The notes beneath the pieces are model-generated. The model saw nothing but the letters and a program-made list of their open reading frames with translations. It did not search any database and was not told where the DNA came from. Shown here one piece after another: positions 22,779 to 32,703 of a DNA stretch of 64,000 bases (positions are counted from its first letter, which is position 1; each line of letters begins with the position of its first letter). Both the position numbers and the translations under genes were made by a program. This DNA is from Hibiscus mutabilis. Its lineage: Eukaryota; Streptophyta; Magnoliopsida; Malvales; Malvaceae. The stretch covers positions 27,803,188-27,867,187 of the forward strand of contig CM033747.1 in the NCBI GenBank assembly GCA_019671005.1, given 5' to 3'.

Positions 22779-22960
22779 CTAGAGCCAGTTTTGGGCACCT
22801 TTAGTGTTTTGTTTTTAGTTTTCTTAAGTTAATTTAATCGACTAGAGCCGGTTTCGGGCACCTCTAGTTAAAATTTTTTAACACCTCCTAGAGCCAGTTT
22901 CGGGCACCTCTAGTGATCAATTTTTTAGCATATGCTAGAGCCAATTTCGGGCACCTCTAG
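22779..22960 (-). repeat. Four copies of a 26 bp hairpin-forming unit
   Basis: The unit CTAGAGCCAGTTTCGGGCAC followed by CTCTAG (written on plus) occurs at 22779-22804, 22842-22867, 22888-22913 and 22935-22960. Its ends CTAGAG/CTCTAG and GCC/GGC are inverted, so each copy can fold into a short stem. Spacing is irregular (46-63 bp). It lies in the non-coding region between ORF3 and the 3' LTR. A second short purine tract, GAGTTTGGGGGGG on the minus strand, lies near 23266-23279. Confidence 0.75.
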
Positions 22961-23361
22961 CATTCATCCAATTTTTATTCTAATCCCCCAATTTTTTAAT
23001 TATCAACCTAAGTTTACTAGAACTCCTTAAATCAATCAAACCACAACAGTGTTTCATCAAATTTAGCATCATAGTAAAATTCTAAGTTTTTCCATGGTTA
23101 TCCTAGAATAAAAATTCTATCAATTAAGTGCATTGGCAAAGTCATCATCGAATATTCATCAAATCTAAGCAATTCTTGTTCCAATTAAAGGCATGGCAAG
23201 CAATTTATGTATCCTAAATGTAATACTTAAGTGAATGTAACTAAACATGGTAACTACTAATAACAACCCCCCCAAACTCGAGTGAGGCATTGTCCTCAAT
23301 GCATGCATAAAAATAACGAAAAATAAAAATAAAAATAAAAAATAAAAATGCATACGAGGAC

Positions 23362-24826
23362 TTACTCCGAGAGTCCGTCATCGTAGATGATTAGTTTCCT
23401 TCTAGTCGGTGTCTTGATTATCTTGCTTGAACACGATGGTTGTTTTCTTGTTGCCGGTGGTGGAATCGATCCTCGTACGGGGTTGTCCTCATCGTCCTCT
23501 TCATCAATGTCAATGGCTTTTCGCTTGGAGGATTCAATTGGTGTGGTTTTTATTGGTTCAATGGAGGACTCATCCGAATCTGAAAAATCAGAAAATGATT
23601 CCGTAGGAGTTGATTCGGGCATAGGTGCTTTACCTTTGGCTTTTGCAGTGGTTGCCGGGATGTCTTTAGCTTTGGTTGCCGTGGCATCTTCAGGGTTGGT
23701 TGCCGTGGCGACTGCTTCATTGGTTGCCGGGGCAAGGATCTCGGCGGGAAAGATTGGGAACGGCACGCGATTGTCCGGGTACTTTCCTAGGATGACTTGG
23801 GTGATGGCATTGTTGTGCTCCTTCATGTACCGCATGAACATTAGTTGCCGATCTTCAATTTGCCTTAGGCGGCTTGCCAATGGGTGCAAAAGTGCTTCAA
23901 AGTGTCCCAGGGATTAATGGCCGAGTTGCCCTGGTGTTAGGTGCTTGGGCATTAGGGATTACCGCGGCGGCAGGAGTTGCCGTGGCAATTGGAGGCCTTG
24001 AAGAATCTCCCGGTGCCTCTCCCATTAGCTTTCGGATTAATGCTTGATTCCAACCAGACTTGGGTCGGGCCTTTTCATCGGTGGACTCACTCGGGACATG
24101 CATCTCCTTGCAAAGATTAGAAATTAAGCAAGGGAAGAAAAGATAACCCTTATCTTTTGAGCTGCATACAAAAATCTCATCACAAATAATTTTTCCAATG
24201 TTAATGATGCGATTATGCAAAATAGAATGTATGAGCAAAAGACGTGGTATATCAACGGTAGTATTGTGTGTGGAGGGCATTAAAGAAGTTTTAACAAACT
24301 TATTCCATAGTTTTGCCTCGGGTTTAAGCCGAAGGCGATTTACCGTGCCCTTGTATTTACCGTCGTTCCAATGAGTTCCTGGTTGAGTGAGTTCTTGAAG
24401 CACCTTGTCGAGTTGCTTGGGATTGATTTGGTCAACGAAGGCTTTATGCTCGTCCTTCTAAATGTAAAGTCCGTAAAAGGTGTTGATTCTTTCGGGACTT
24501 ATAAGTATGGCCTTGTCACGAACAAAAACATAAGGATTATCCGGGTTAGGTGAGTGAGCATAGAATTCTCTTACCCATGAGATGTTACCCGGTTCCGGTT
24601 GATGGCAAAAGATTTGCCACTTTTGATGTGCAAACCTCTTGAAGATGAATGGTTCAAGGCCGAAATCTTGATGAGAGTTGAAGTATTCAAAGCCTTGTTC
24701 TTCATGAATCTTCCGGCTTTCAAACTTGGATTGAAATCTTTCTTGAACTACCGGTGTAGCAAACTTCTTGTATCTTGGTTCTTTGGATGAACTTGGATGA
24801 ACTAAAAGTTTAATCTTGGATGCCAT
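23362..24826 (-). pseudogene. Athila-2 third ORF (plant-transposon protein, env position)
   Basis: Starts at the ATG at 24826 (MASKIKLLVHPSSSKEPRYK) and runs in two frames, 24826-24458 and 24403-23362. It contains WVREFYAHSPNP (about 24550-24590), WNKFVKTSLMPSTHN (about 24260-24305), IGKIICDEIFVC, and a C-terminal tail rich in Ala, Thr, Lys and Glu with SSKRKAIDIDEEDDEDN. This is the ORF3 domain of Athila-type elements, sometimes called env-like by position; I see no signal peptide or clear transmembrane segment in these pieces. The Ala/Thr/Pro repeats (TATNPEDATATKAK) are translations of the TTGCC-NN-GGCAA motif. Athila-1 has a homologue at 34041-35370. Confidence 0.75.
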
Positions 24827-25454
24827 GGGTGATCTTGGTTGTGAGTAAAAACAAAGAAAAGAAACTCAAAAGTTGCAAGATAGAAAGTAGGAATAGGTTA
24901 AGGGTGATGGGTTTTATAGAAAAGATAGGTGGGTGGGATTGAAAAAAATAAAAAAGGGGTTAGGGTTTTGTAGGAGTTGTCGACAAGGGGGTTTTGGTTA
25001 GGATGAATTGGAGGCTTTATATAAGCTTTAGATTCAGCCCCTTAGTTTCCTTGTTGAAGATGTTTTCCTACTTGGTTTAGAATTCCTTCTTTATATTGAA
25101 CTTTTTTTCCTACAATTCAAAGACAAATCAAATAAGGATTAAAATTAAATATAAATTAATAGAGAAAATAAATAAAGATGTGTAATAGGATTCTTAAACT
25201 TGAATAAAAAAAATCTATCCTAAAACTACTAATAATTGGAAAAAATAATAAAATAAAATAAATCGGAAAATAAAATAAAAATATTAAATAGTCAAAAAAA
25301 TAAAAATAAAAATAAAAATATAAAAAGGGAGAGCATGCTCATGCATCTCCTAAATTGACCACTTCCTTGTTACGTTCCACATGGGCACCATTGTAGTGCT
25401 TCAATCTTTGTCCATTAACTTTGAATTCATGGTTGTCAGAGATGGACTTGATTA
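24827..25454 (-). other. Athila-2 spacer between integrase and ORF3
   Basis: Non-coding. Bases 25130-25330 are low-complexity A/T with many AAATAAAA runs. The integrase C-terminal extension persists weakly to about 25380 (SLAPWRFEVNG-like remnants after the stop). No other feature seen. Confidence 0.6.
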
Positions 25455-26510
25455 TCACGGCGCCAATGGGAGAATGGTTTGATTTACTTCAAATGGTCCC
25501 GACCATCTTGATTTTAGCTTTCCCAGGAAAATTTTTAGCCGAGAATTGAATAGGAGAACTAGTTGCCCTGGCGTGAATTGTCGTGGCAATAGTTTCTTGT
25601 CGTGCCATCGCTTTGTTTTCTCCTTGTAGATTCGTGCATTGTTATAGGCGAGTGCACGGAATTCTTCTATCTCATTGAGGTTCATCAAACGCTTTTGTCC
25701 GGCACTTTCCCAATCCATATTCACGGTCTTGATTGCCCAGTACGCCTTGTGCTCGATTTCCACCGGTAGATGGCATGTTTTTCCATAGACAAGTCGGAAG
25801 GGGGACATACCTAAGGGTGTTTTGAATGCAGTGCGATATGCCCAAAGTGCGTCATCTAGTCTTAATGACCAATCCTTCCTTGAGGGATTTACAACTTTCT
25901 CGAGTATTCCCTTCAACTCCCGGTTGGAAATTTCTGCTTGCCCGTTGGTTTGTGGGTGATATGCCGTGGCGATCTTGTGTGATATGCAGAAGCGTTACAA
26001 CATCTTGGCAATTAGTCTGTTGTCAAAATGCTTGCCTTCGTCGCTGATAATTGCTCTCGGCATCCCAAACCGTGTAAATATGTTTTTCTGCAAGAATCTT
26101 TGCACGGTCTTGGAATCGTTGTTGGGAACTGCAGCTGCCTCTACCCATTTAGACACATAGTCGACGACAAGTAAGATGTAGAGGTTGCCGAATGAAGATG
26201 GGAAAGGTCCTATAAAATCGATCCCACATACATCGAACAGTTCCACCTCGATGAAGTTCTAGAGCGGCATCTCATGTCGTCTAGAGATATTGCCCGTCCT
26301 CTGGCAACGATCACATTGCTTGTAAAAGTCTTGGGCATCTTTGTACAATGTTGGCCAATACAAACCGGATTGCAAGACTTTAGCCGCGGTACGAGTTCCT
26401 CCAAAATGTCCTCCATAGGGTGAAGAATGGCATTGTCGGAGTATATTCTGTTGCTCTTCTTCAGGGACACATCAGCGTATAACCTGATCTGCACATTGTT
26501 TAAACAAAAG
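25455..26510 (-). pseudogene. Athila-2 integrase
   Basis: The N-terminal zinc finger is complete: YGGHFGGTRTAAKVL ... CDRCQRTGNISRRHEMP (about 26430-26270). A stop interrupts after MPL. The core at 26246-25995 shows GIDFIGPFPSSFGN (first Asp), VVDYVSKWVEAAAVPN and IISDEGKHFDNRL (second Asp); after one more break, TAYHPQTNGQAEISNREL holds the catalytic Glu (about 25960-25900). The C-terminal part (25916-25455) has WSLRLDDALWAYRTAFKTPL and IFLGKLKSRWSGPFEV. The DDE triad is intact but the ORF has at least two breaks. Confidence 0.85.
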
Positions 26511-26511
26511 A

Positions 26512-27389
26512 GGCTCGTCCCAAAAGTAATGCTTAGCATCATGGCGGAACCGCTTCTTCCCTTGGTGAGTAATGCCATAAGGAAAAATACCACAAACAAG
26601 GAAATTAACTAAATCCGCGTACCAGGGTATTGCCGAGGCATGTGCCGTCGTGGCGACTGCTCCCAAGATTACCGAGGCGTGCGCGTCAAAGAATGTTGCG
26701 GCATCGAGAGTTGCCGAGGCGTGTGGATCCATGGTTGCCGAGGCGTCTAGGGTTGCCGAGGCGTCGAGGGTTGCCGAGGCAACTAGAATTTGTTCATCCG
26801 GGAATGCATCGCATATCTCTAGATCTGTGTCCTCCTCCCTATTGCGTTCCAAACGTGATAAGTGATCGGCCACTTGATTTTCTGTTCCTTTCTTGTCCTT
26901 AATTTCAATATCAAATTCTTGTAAAAGTAATATCCAACGAATCAAACGAGGTTTAGCATCCTTTTTAACAAATAAGTATTTGATTGCCGAATGGACCGTA
27001 TGAACAATTACCTTTGTACCAATTAAGTAGGATCGGAACTTGTCAAATGCGAAAACTACAGCTAGTAACTCTTTCTCCGTTGTTGTGTAATTCACTTGAG
27101 CACCATTAAGAGTTTTACTAGCGTAGTATATCACATGGAAAGTCTTACCTGTGCGTTGGCCTAGGACTGCTCCTACCGCGAAATCACTTGCATCATACAT
27201 GAGCTCAAAAGGTAGTGTCCAATCTGGTGGAACGAAAATAGGTGCCGAGGCAAGCTTTTTCTTTAGGGTTTCGAATGTTTGGGGTGCAAGAATCATCAAA
27301 ATCGAAGACTTGATCCTGTTCAAGCAGATTACACAAGGGTTTAGTGATTTTAGAAAAATTATGAATGAACCTACTGTAAAAACCTGCAT
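26512..27389 (-). pseudogene. Athila-2 RNase H and linker
   Basis: The reading frame 27389-26512 contains PDWTLPFELMYDASDFAVG (first Asp, about 27230-27170), QVNYTTTEKELLAVVFAFDK (the Glu, about 27100-27045), HTVHSAIKYLF (about 27005-26970), where the third catalytic Asp of HTDHSAxKYL is Val, and GTENQVADHLSRLER (last Asp, about 26890-26850). The ASAT repeat linker follows, then YFWDEPLLFKQCADQVIR leading into integrase, with a frame break near 26510. Loss of the Asp in HTDH predicts no RNase H activity. Confidence 0.85.
26620..26790 (-). repeat. GCCGAGGC repeat cluster in the RNase H-integrase linker
   Basis: About seven copies of a TTGCCGAGGC(A/G) motif at irregular 15-30 bp spacing, one a perfect TTGCC-GA-GGCAA (26771-26782). 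On the minus strand they are read as ASATLD repeats (ASATLDASATLDASATMD). The corresponding segment of Athila-1 lacks the repeats. Confidence 0.8.
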
Positions 27390-28260
27390 GTCCGAGAAAA
27401 CTTCGAATTCCTTTAACCGAACTTGGTGGGGGTAATCTCTCGATCACATCCACCTTGGCTTTGTCAACTTCAATTCCCCTGGATGAAATCTTGTGGCCGA
27501 GCACTATTCCTTCATCTACCATAAAGTGGCATTTCTCCCAATTGAGGACTAAATCCGTTTCTTCGCATCTTGCCAACACCATCTCTAAATTGCCGAGACA
27601 GCCGTCGAAGTCATTACCAAAAACCGAAAAATTATCCATGAAGATCTCAAGGAAGTCTTCGACCATGTCTGAAAAGAGTGTCATCATGCATCTTTGGAAG
27701 GTTGCCAGGGCGTTACACAATCCGAACGGCATCCTTCGGAAGGCATAAGTACCGTATGGGCATGTGAAGGTTGTCTTTTCTTGATCTTCTGGTGCTACGG
27801 CAATCTGATTGTAACCTGAATAACCATCAAGAAAACAATAAAAGGGTTTACCTGCAAGACGGTCAAGCATTTGATCAATAAAGGGTAATGGGAAGTGATC
27901 TTTCCTAGTAGCTTTGTTTAGCTTTCGATAGTCCATACAAACCCTCCAACCGGTCACAGTCCTGGTTGGGATAAGTTCATTATTTTCATTACTTACCACT
28001 GTTATACCTCCCTTTTTCGGTACACATTGTACCGGGCTTACCCACGTACTATCAGAGATAGGGTATATAATGTCGGCGTCAAGCCACTTGATGATTTCCT
28101 TCATTACAACCCCTTTCATGGCATGATTCAGTCTCCTTTGGGCCTCAATTTAAGGTTTGTGATCATCTTCCAACAAGATCTTGTGCATGCACACCGCCGG
28201 GCTAATTCCCTTCAAGTCGGCAATTGTCCACCCTATTGCCTTTTTGTGTAGCTTCAACAT
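27290..28260 (-). pseudogene. Athila-2 reverse transcriptase
   Basis: Nearly continuous from 28119 to about 27300. Motifs: MKEIIKWLDADIIYPISDS, WVSPVQCVPKKGGITVVSN, WRVCMDYRKLNKATRKDHF, FYCFLDGYSGYNQIAVAPED, TYAFRRMPFGLCNALATFQ, then IFMDNFSVFG (27650-27620), thumb FMVDEGIVLGHKI and connection VKGIRSFLGHAGFYSRFIHN. The catalytic pair F-M-D-D is F-M-D-N, encoded GAT AAT, so one catalytic Asp is lost. The upstream linker reaches 28260 (DLKGISPAVCMHKILLEDD). The frame breaks at about 27295. Confidence 0.9.
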
Positions 28261-28399
28261 CTTGATCAGCTTCTTTTCCTGCTTAGGCTGTAACTTAGAA
28301 GAAATAATTACAGGCAATGTATTATCGGTCCCTAAGTATACATATTTTAGTTGCTCTGGCAATTGTTTCAACTCAAGAATTGGTGGTTGTTCAATAAAG

Positions 28400-29000
28400 G
28401 GTTTTTCGAGCTTACCTTCCTTACCTGAGTAGTCCAGTGGTTCAAAGTATGTACCTGGTCGATTGGCTAGCCAATTTGCCTCTTCTGGTTGTTCCTCATC
28501 GACCGGTTCTTCATACTCCTCAGGTTCCACTTGGTCGGCAATGTAGTTGCCGAGGCAACTAAATTCCTCATCGAAGTTAAACTCTACCGTGGCATGAACT
28601 AGTTGGCATTCTTCTGGATCATCGGCATGCCTTAGTGTTTGGAACACATTTAGTTTGACCTGCTGGTCATTCACCCTCATTGTGAGTTCTCCCTTTTCAA
28701 CGTCGATCAAGGTTCTCCCTGTTGCTAGGAATGGTCTCCCGAGAATGATAGGTGCATGCTCATCTGCTTCACAATCCAAAATAATAAAGTCAGCGGGAAA
28801 AATAAATTTATCAACTTTTACCAATATGTCCTCGATTTTTCCCTCTGGATGCACATAGGATCTGCTCATTAGCTAGCATGCAGCATGACTCATGTAAGTT
28901 TTGCCTTCCTGATTCCTAGTTTCGAAAACCGATTTAGGCATCAAGTTTATGCTAGCCCCAAGGTCGCATAATGCTTTCCCCCGACATAGTGATTTCCAAT
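28400..29000 (-). pseudogene. Athila-2 protease
   Basis: KALCDLGASINLMPKSVFE (about 28985-28925) is the Athila retropepsin active site. A stop in the next segment separates it from 28869-28150, which begins SYVHPEGKIEDILVKVDKF and contains APIILGRPFLATGRTLIDVE (about 28770-28710), the C-terminal half of the protease fold. An acidic linker (EPEEYEEPVDEEQPEE) leads to RT and contains a perfect TTGCC-GA-GGCAA at 28547-28558. Confidence 0.8.
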
Positions 29001-30917
29001 GGAACAGGTATTGTGAAACTTCGGGATCCTTCAACTTGGGTGGCATACGATTGTGCAACATTGCCATGCATCCCTCTCATCGCGGCAATCTGTTTGAACT
29101 CTCCTAGCCTTGTTCTCTTGGACATAATGTCTTTAAGAAACTTGGCATAGTTTGGCATTTGTTCAATTGCTTCCACCAGTGGCAAGTTGATGTGGACTTG
29201 CTTTAGGATATCAAGAAACTTCTTGAATTGATATTCTTGCTTTTGTCGCTTCAACCTTTGTGGGAATGGTGGTGGAAGTCGGATATCTTTGTTCCTTTCA
29301 TTGGTTTGAAACCTGATTGACGGCATTGCCGGGACATTTGGAGTTGCCGAGGCATTATCAACTGGGGTTGCCGAGGCATGCTTATCGCAAGTTGCCGAGG
29401 CGTCTTTATCGTCGGTTGCCGAGGCATGCTTATTACCGGTTGCCGCGGCAATTCCTGGTTCAGCATCTGAGGCTTTGCCGCTAGGTTCGTCTTGATCTTT
29501 TTGTGGAGTTTTGTTTGATGAGCGGGTTTGATCCTCTCTAATTTGTTGGCCACTTCTAGTGGTGATCGCCTTACATTGCTCATGGCGGTTCCTCTTGCGA
29601 CTTGATCGCTAGGTAAACCTCCTTGTGGTCTAGTATTCAGATTTTGAGCAAACTGTCCGACTTGATTTTCCAATGATTTGATTGCCGCCTCTTGGTTTTG
29701 CAATCTCATCTCGGTCCTGTTAATAAAAGCATCAGTTCTTTTATGAAATTACTATTCTCACCATATAAGATTCAGTTTTCATCATAAAAGCATTTAGAGA
29801 ATTTTCCAAAGAACTAGATGTTGTCGGTTGTTGCCGCGGCATCATTTGCCGTGGCATATTCTCTTTGGAATCTCGATGCTTGTGCATTCGATTGTTCTGG
29901 TTTAGAGCATTGTTGGGATTACTCCATGAAAAATTCGGTGCTTCTTCCAAGCTGGATTGTATGTATTGGACATCATGTTATTGCTCGATTGTAATTCCCC
30001 ACATAGAAGCCGGATTCCGTTTCTGCATACATTCGTAAGAATTATGGTTATCACCACATAACTCACAAAAAGAATCCATTACCTTGACTTCATGTGTGTT
30101 GTTTGGTTTTTGCATGTTCTGGACCATCTTGGTTAAAGTGGCCAATTGTGCCGAAATTGAATCTGATGATCCTAGTTCATGTATTGTGGCTTGGCGTCTA
30201 ACTCCTCCTCTTCTAGTGGATGGGAATTGATAGTCATTCTTGGCCAGCCTGTTTAAAATTTGCATTGCTTCCTCCGGCGACTTATCTAGGAGTACGCCGT
30301 TTGCCGAGGCATCTAACATCATCCTTGTTGGTGTATTCACGGCGTTGTAAAACATTGTTACTTGAGTCCACACCGGGAATCCGTGTAGGGGGCACTTGTG
30401 TAGAAGTTCTCTATATCGCTTCCAAGCCTCGTACATGGATTCATCATCTGCCTGCCGAAAAGAAGTAATGTCGTTACAAAGCTTATCAGTCAAATTTGTA
30501 GGATTAAATCTAGCAAGGAAATCACGACAAAGATCAGTCCAAGATGCTATGGATCCGGCAGGAATGCTATTCAGCCATGCTTTCGCCCTATCCCTCAGTG
30601 AATAGGGGAATAATCTTAATCGTAGGACATCGGGGGTGACTCCGTGTATCTTGAACGAGTTGCAAATCTCAAGGAAAGATTTCAGATGTTGCCGCATCTT
30701 CGATTCTTTGAGCCGCCAAATTGACTTGTTGTGTTGATCATATTGAACATTACCGTTTCAACTCAAAGTGGTCGGCTTCAATTTCAGGTGCGACAACTCC
30801 TGGGTTAAGTCCATCAAGATCTTCTTCAAGATAGTCTCGAATAGTTCTGTTTCGTGCAAGAATCACTCCTCCTCCTGCTCGAACATCTTGATTCATCTTG
30901 CCGTCTTGATTTGCCAT
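29000..30917 (-). pseudogene. Athila-2 gag
   Basis: The best start is the ATG at 30917 (MANQDGKMNQDV). The capsid is at 30697-29978 (MRQHLKSFLEICNSFKIHGV, LRDRAKAWLNSIPAGSIASW, FPVWTQVTMFYNAVNTPTRM), followed by a zinc-knuckle-like FCELCGDNHNSYEC. Then come NFSWSNPNNALNQNNR (about 29930), QNQEAAIKSLENQVGQFAQN (about 29700) and the pre-protease PPPFPQRLKRQKQEYQFKKF (about 29270). Frame breaks lie near 30757, 30700, 29975, 29730 and 29270. Relative to Athila-1 it has gained MPRQP repeats (29330-29455) coded by the TTGCC-NN-GGCAA motif. Confidence 0.85.
29330..29455 (-). repeat. TTGCCGAGGCA repeat cluster in gag
   Basis: Five copies of GTTGCCGAGGCA or GTTGCCGCGGCAA spaced about 22-28 bp (for example near 29343, 29369, 29391, 29415 and the perfect palindrome 29440-29451). 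On the minus strand they are read as MPRQP/TPRQL units. The motif recurs at 29830-29860 and 30302. Confidence 0.85.
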
Positions 30918-31109
30918 TGCTTATCTTATCCTTCGTCTAAGTCTTTGTAAGGTTCGTTCGATTTCTGGATCAAAGGGATATTCTGGTGAAGTTGGTCTCG
31001 CCCTGGTCATATACCAATGCAAAACCAAAGTTTGTTAGCCCTTTGAATTTTAAACAAGAAAAATAAAAAGAAAATGCAAGAAAATAAAAACAAAGTCGCT
31101 ATTGCCAAT

Positions 31110-31126
31110 CCCCGGCAACGGCGCCA
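31110..31126 (-). other. Perfect primer-binding site (tRNA-Asp) of Athila-2
   Basis: On the minus strand TGGCGCCGTTGCCGGGG, an exact complement of the plant tRNA-Asp 3' end including CCA, 6 bp inside the 5' LTR. Confidence 0.95.
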
Positions 31127-31132
31127 AAAACT

Positions 31133-32703
31133 TGTTGCGTGTAATAAGTGCTACGCAATTGTGCAAGTATACACGTCGCAAGTAATAAAGTGATATGAGT
31201 ATCGAGTATCGTCTCCACAGGGATTGGTTTGGGCCACTTTGCTTAAGTTACTGCATTGTGAAAAGTAAAAACATAATTGATAATAGAGGTTTTAATTAAC
31301 GAGAAAAGTAAAAGCAATAAACTAAAAGAATAGATTAAAGAAAAGGAGAGAATAGGCCAGGTTATCGTGAGTTGAGGTGTGATAGCCGATTGGATCGTCT
31401 TGGTAAAAGAGTGCAAGGGCAACTCAGTTGCCATGGCAACTTGCACAGCGGGGTTGCCTTGGCAACTAATCGATGGTTGCTTGGGCAACTAGCTGGGCGT
31501 CTGGGCAGCAACTTCAAGGTTCGGCGGAGCGTTCTTCAATGGTTTCTTCTTATCCCTAAGTCGAAACTCTAGCTACTTGTGCATGCCTTGATAATACATC
31601 CATGCGTGAATCAAGGGTGAACAACAACCAATCTTGCGCTCCTCTTAGCCGTTGAAATCCTTAACTTATTCCTAAGCCGGATTAATCTTCACCATCAATA
31701 GATTGAATAAAGACAATACTCATTCGTTTCTTGAATCTAACTCTCCCGATATTAGATAAATAGATGAAGTTACGAGATCCTCTCCCAATTCACTCGCAAA
31801 CAAGAATAAGAACCAAGAATGAGTAAACCTTGAACAGAAAAGTGCAAACTCTTATTACCTAAACAAAATCCAATTGTTTTTCACAACAACAAAACACAAT
31901 AACCCCAACCAATCAAGTTAGTTCATGGTTGGGTTCAAAAGATATACAAAGAATAATCCCCCCATGAATCTAATGGAAGCAAAGAAGAAGAAGAAATTGA
32001 ACTCTCTCCCTCCTTGCTATCTTGTCGAAATCTCTTCCTTCTTGCCCTTTGGAGTTGTCGAAAATCCTCTCCCCTTGCTCTCTATGGAATTGTCGAAATC
32101 TCCTTCTTATTTATAGGGCTAGGCCAAAGTCCTTCTTTAAGGAGGAGTTTAAGTTTGAATTAAATTATCTTTAAAGAATATAATTCTTTATTATAATTGT
32201 ATTCCTACTAGAACTTCTCCTATCTTCTTGGAATTTAATTCTTCTTTAATCTCTGCATGGAAATCAAATTCCTTTGGGTTTGGGCTTTGCTCCACGTCAT
32301 CTTGGGCTTGTCTAGTCATCAATTTCGACTACCATATCACCTTTGCTCTTGTCTACAATTGCCATGGCAACTGGCTCGGCGTCTCCTTCATGTATTGCCC
32401 TGGCAACTAGCTCGGCATATCCTTCATGTATTGCCCTGGCAACTAGCTCGGCATATCCTTCATGTATTGCCCTGGCAACTAGCTCTAGCCTTGCTTTGGC
32501 AAGTGATCTTGCACATACACACACAAAGCACACCAAAGCAGCATCTTTTCCACAAAAACTACCAAGTTATGTAATCAAGCTCAACGATGGAAGGAAACAT
32601 GGATTAATGCATGAATGGCTAACTATGCAACTAATATGAGCCTAAGTCTAACAATAATATGAGTAAAAAGGGCAAGAAAATTAGTACTTTTGAACACTTA
32701 TCA
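31133..32703 (-). repeat. Athila-2 5' LTR
   Basis: 1571 bp, 36 bp longer than the 3' LTR; the difference equals one extra copy of the 36 bp unit (starts at 32359, 32395, 32431 and partial 32467). Otherwise nearly identical to 20960-22494. Contains GTTGCCATGGCAAC, a perfect 14 bp palindrome (31427-31440). Confidence 0.95.
32359..32478 (-). repeat. 36 bp minisatellite in the Athila-2 LTR
   Basis: Three full units and a partial one (starts 32359, 32395, 32431, 32467). Each carries one TTGCC-NN-GGCAA palindrome followed by CTAGCTCGGCATATCCTTCA. The other LTR has two full units and a partial (22186, 22222, 22258). Confidence 0.9.

Larger units (their letters stand above)
20960..32703 (-). mobile_element. 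Athila-2, full-length Athila-clade retrotransposon
   Basis: 11,744 bp with LTRs at 20960-22494 and 31133-32703 and the 5 bp target-site duplication AAGGG at 20955-20959 and 32704-32708, within the truncated LTR. On the minus strand the order is LTR, perfect tRNA-Asp primer site, gag, DLGAS protease, RT, RNase H, integrase, third ORF, polypurine tract, LTR. By eye the LTRs differ by roughly 20 substitutions plus one 36 bp repeat unit, so this is the youngest of the datable insertions here. Frameshifts in gag and RNase H and an FMDN active site make it non-autonomous. It is full of TTGCC-NN-GGCAA palindromes. Confidence 0.95.

Noticed and set aside
23387..23917. 176-residue open frame on plus opposite Athila-2 ORF3
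   Set aside because: It is the antisense of the ORF3 tail; its VAVATASLVAG-like repeats are the palindromic DNA motif read on the other strand.
29330..29455. A CRISPR-like array
   Set aside because: Short repeats with spacers are seen, but the genome is a plant, the repeats are 10-12 bp and lie within gag coding sequence.
31427..31440. GTTGCCATGGCAAC as an RFX-type X-box site
   Set aside because: The sequence resembles the animal X-box, but canonical RFX factors are not known from plants, and the central bases vary freely among the many copies.
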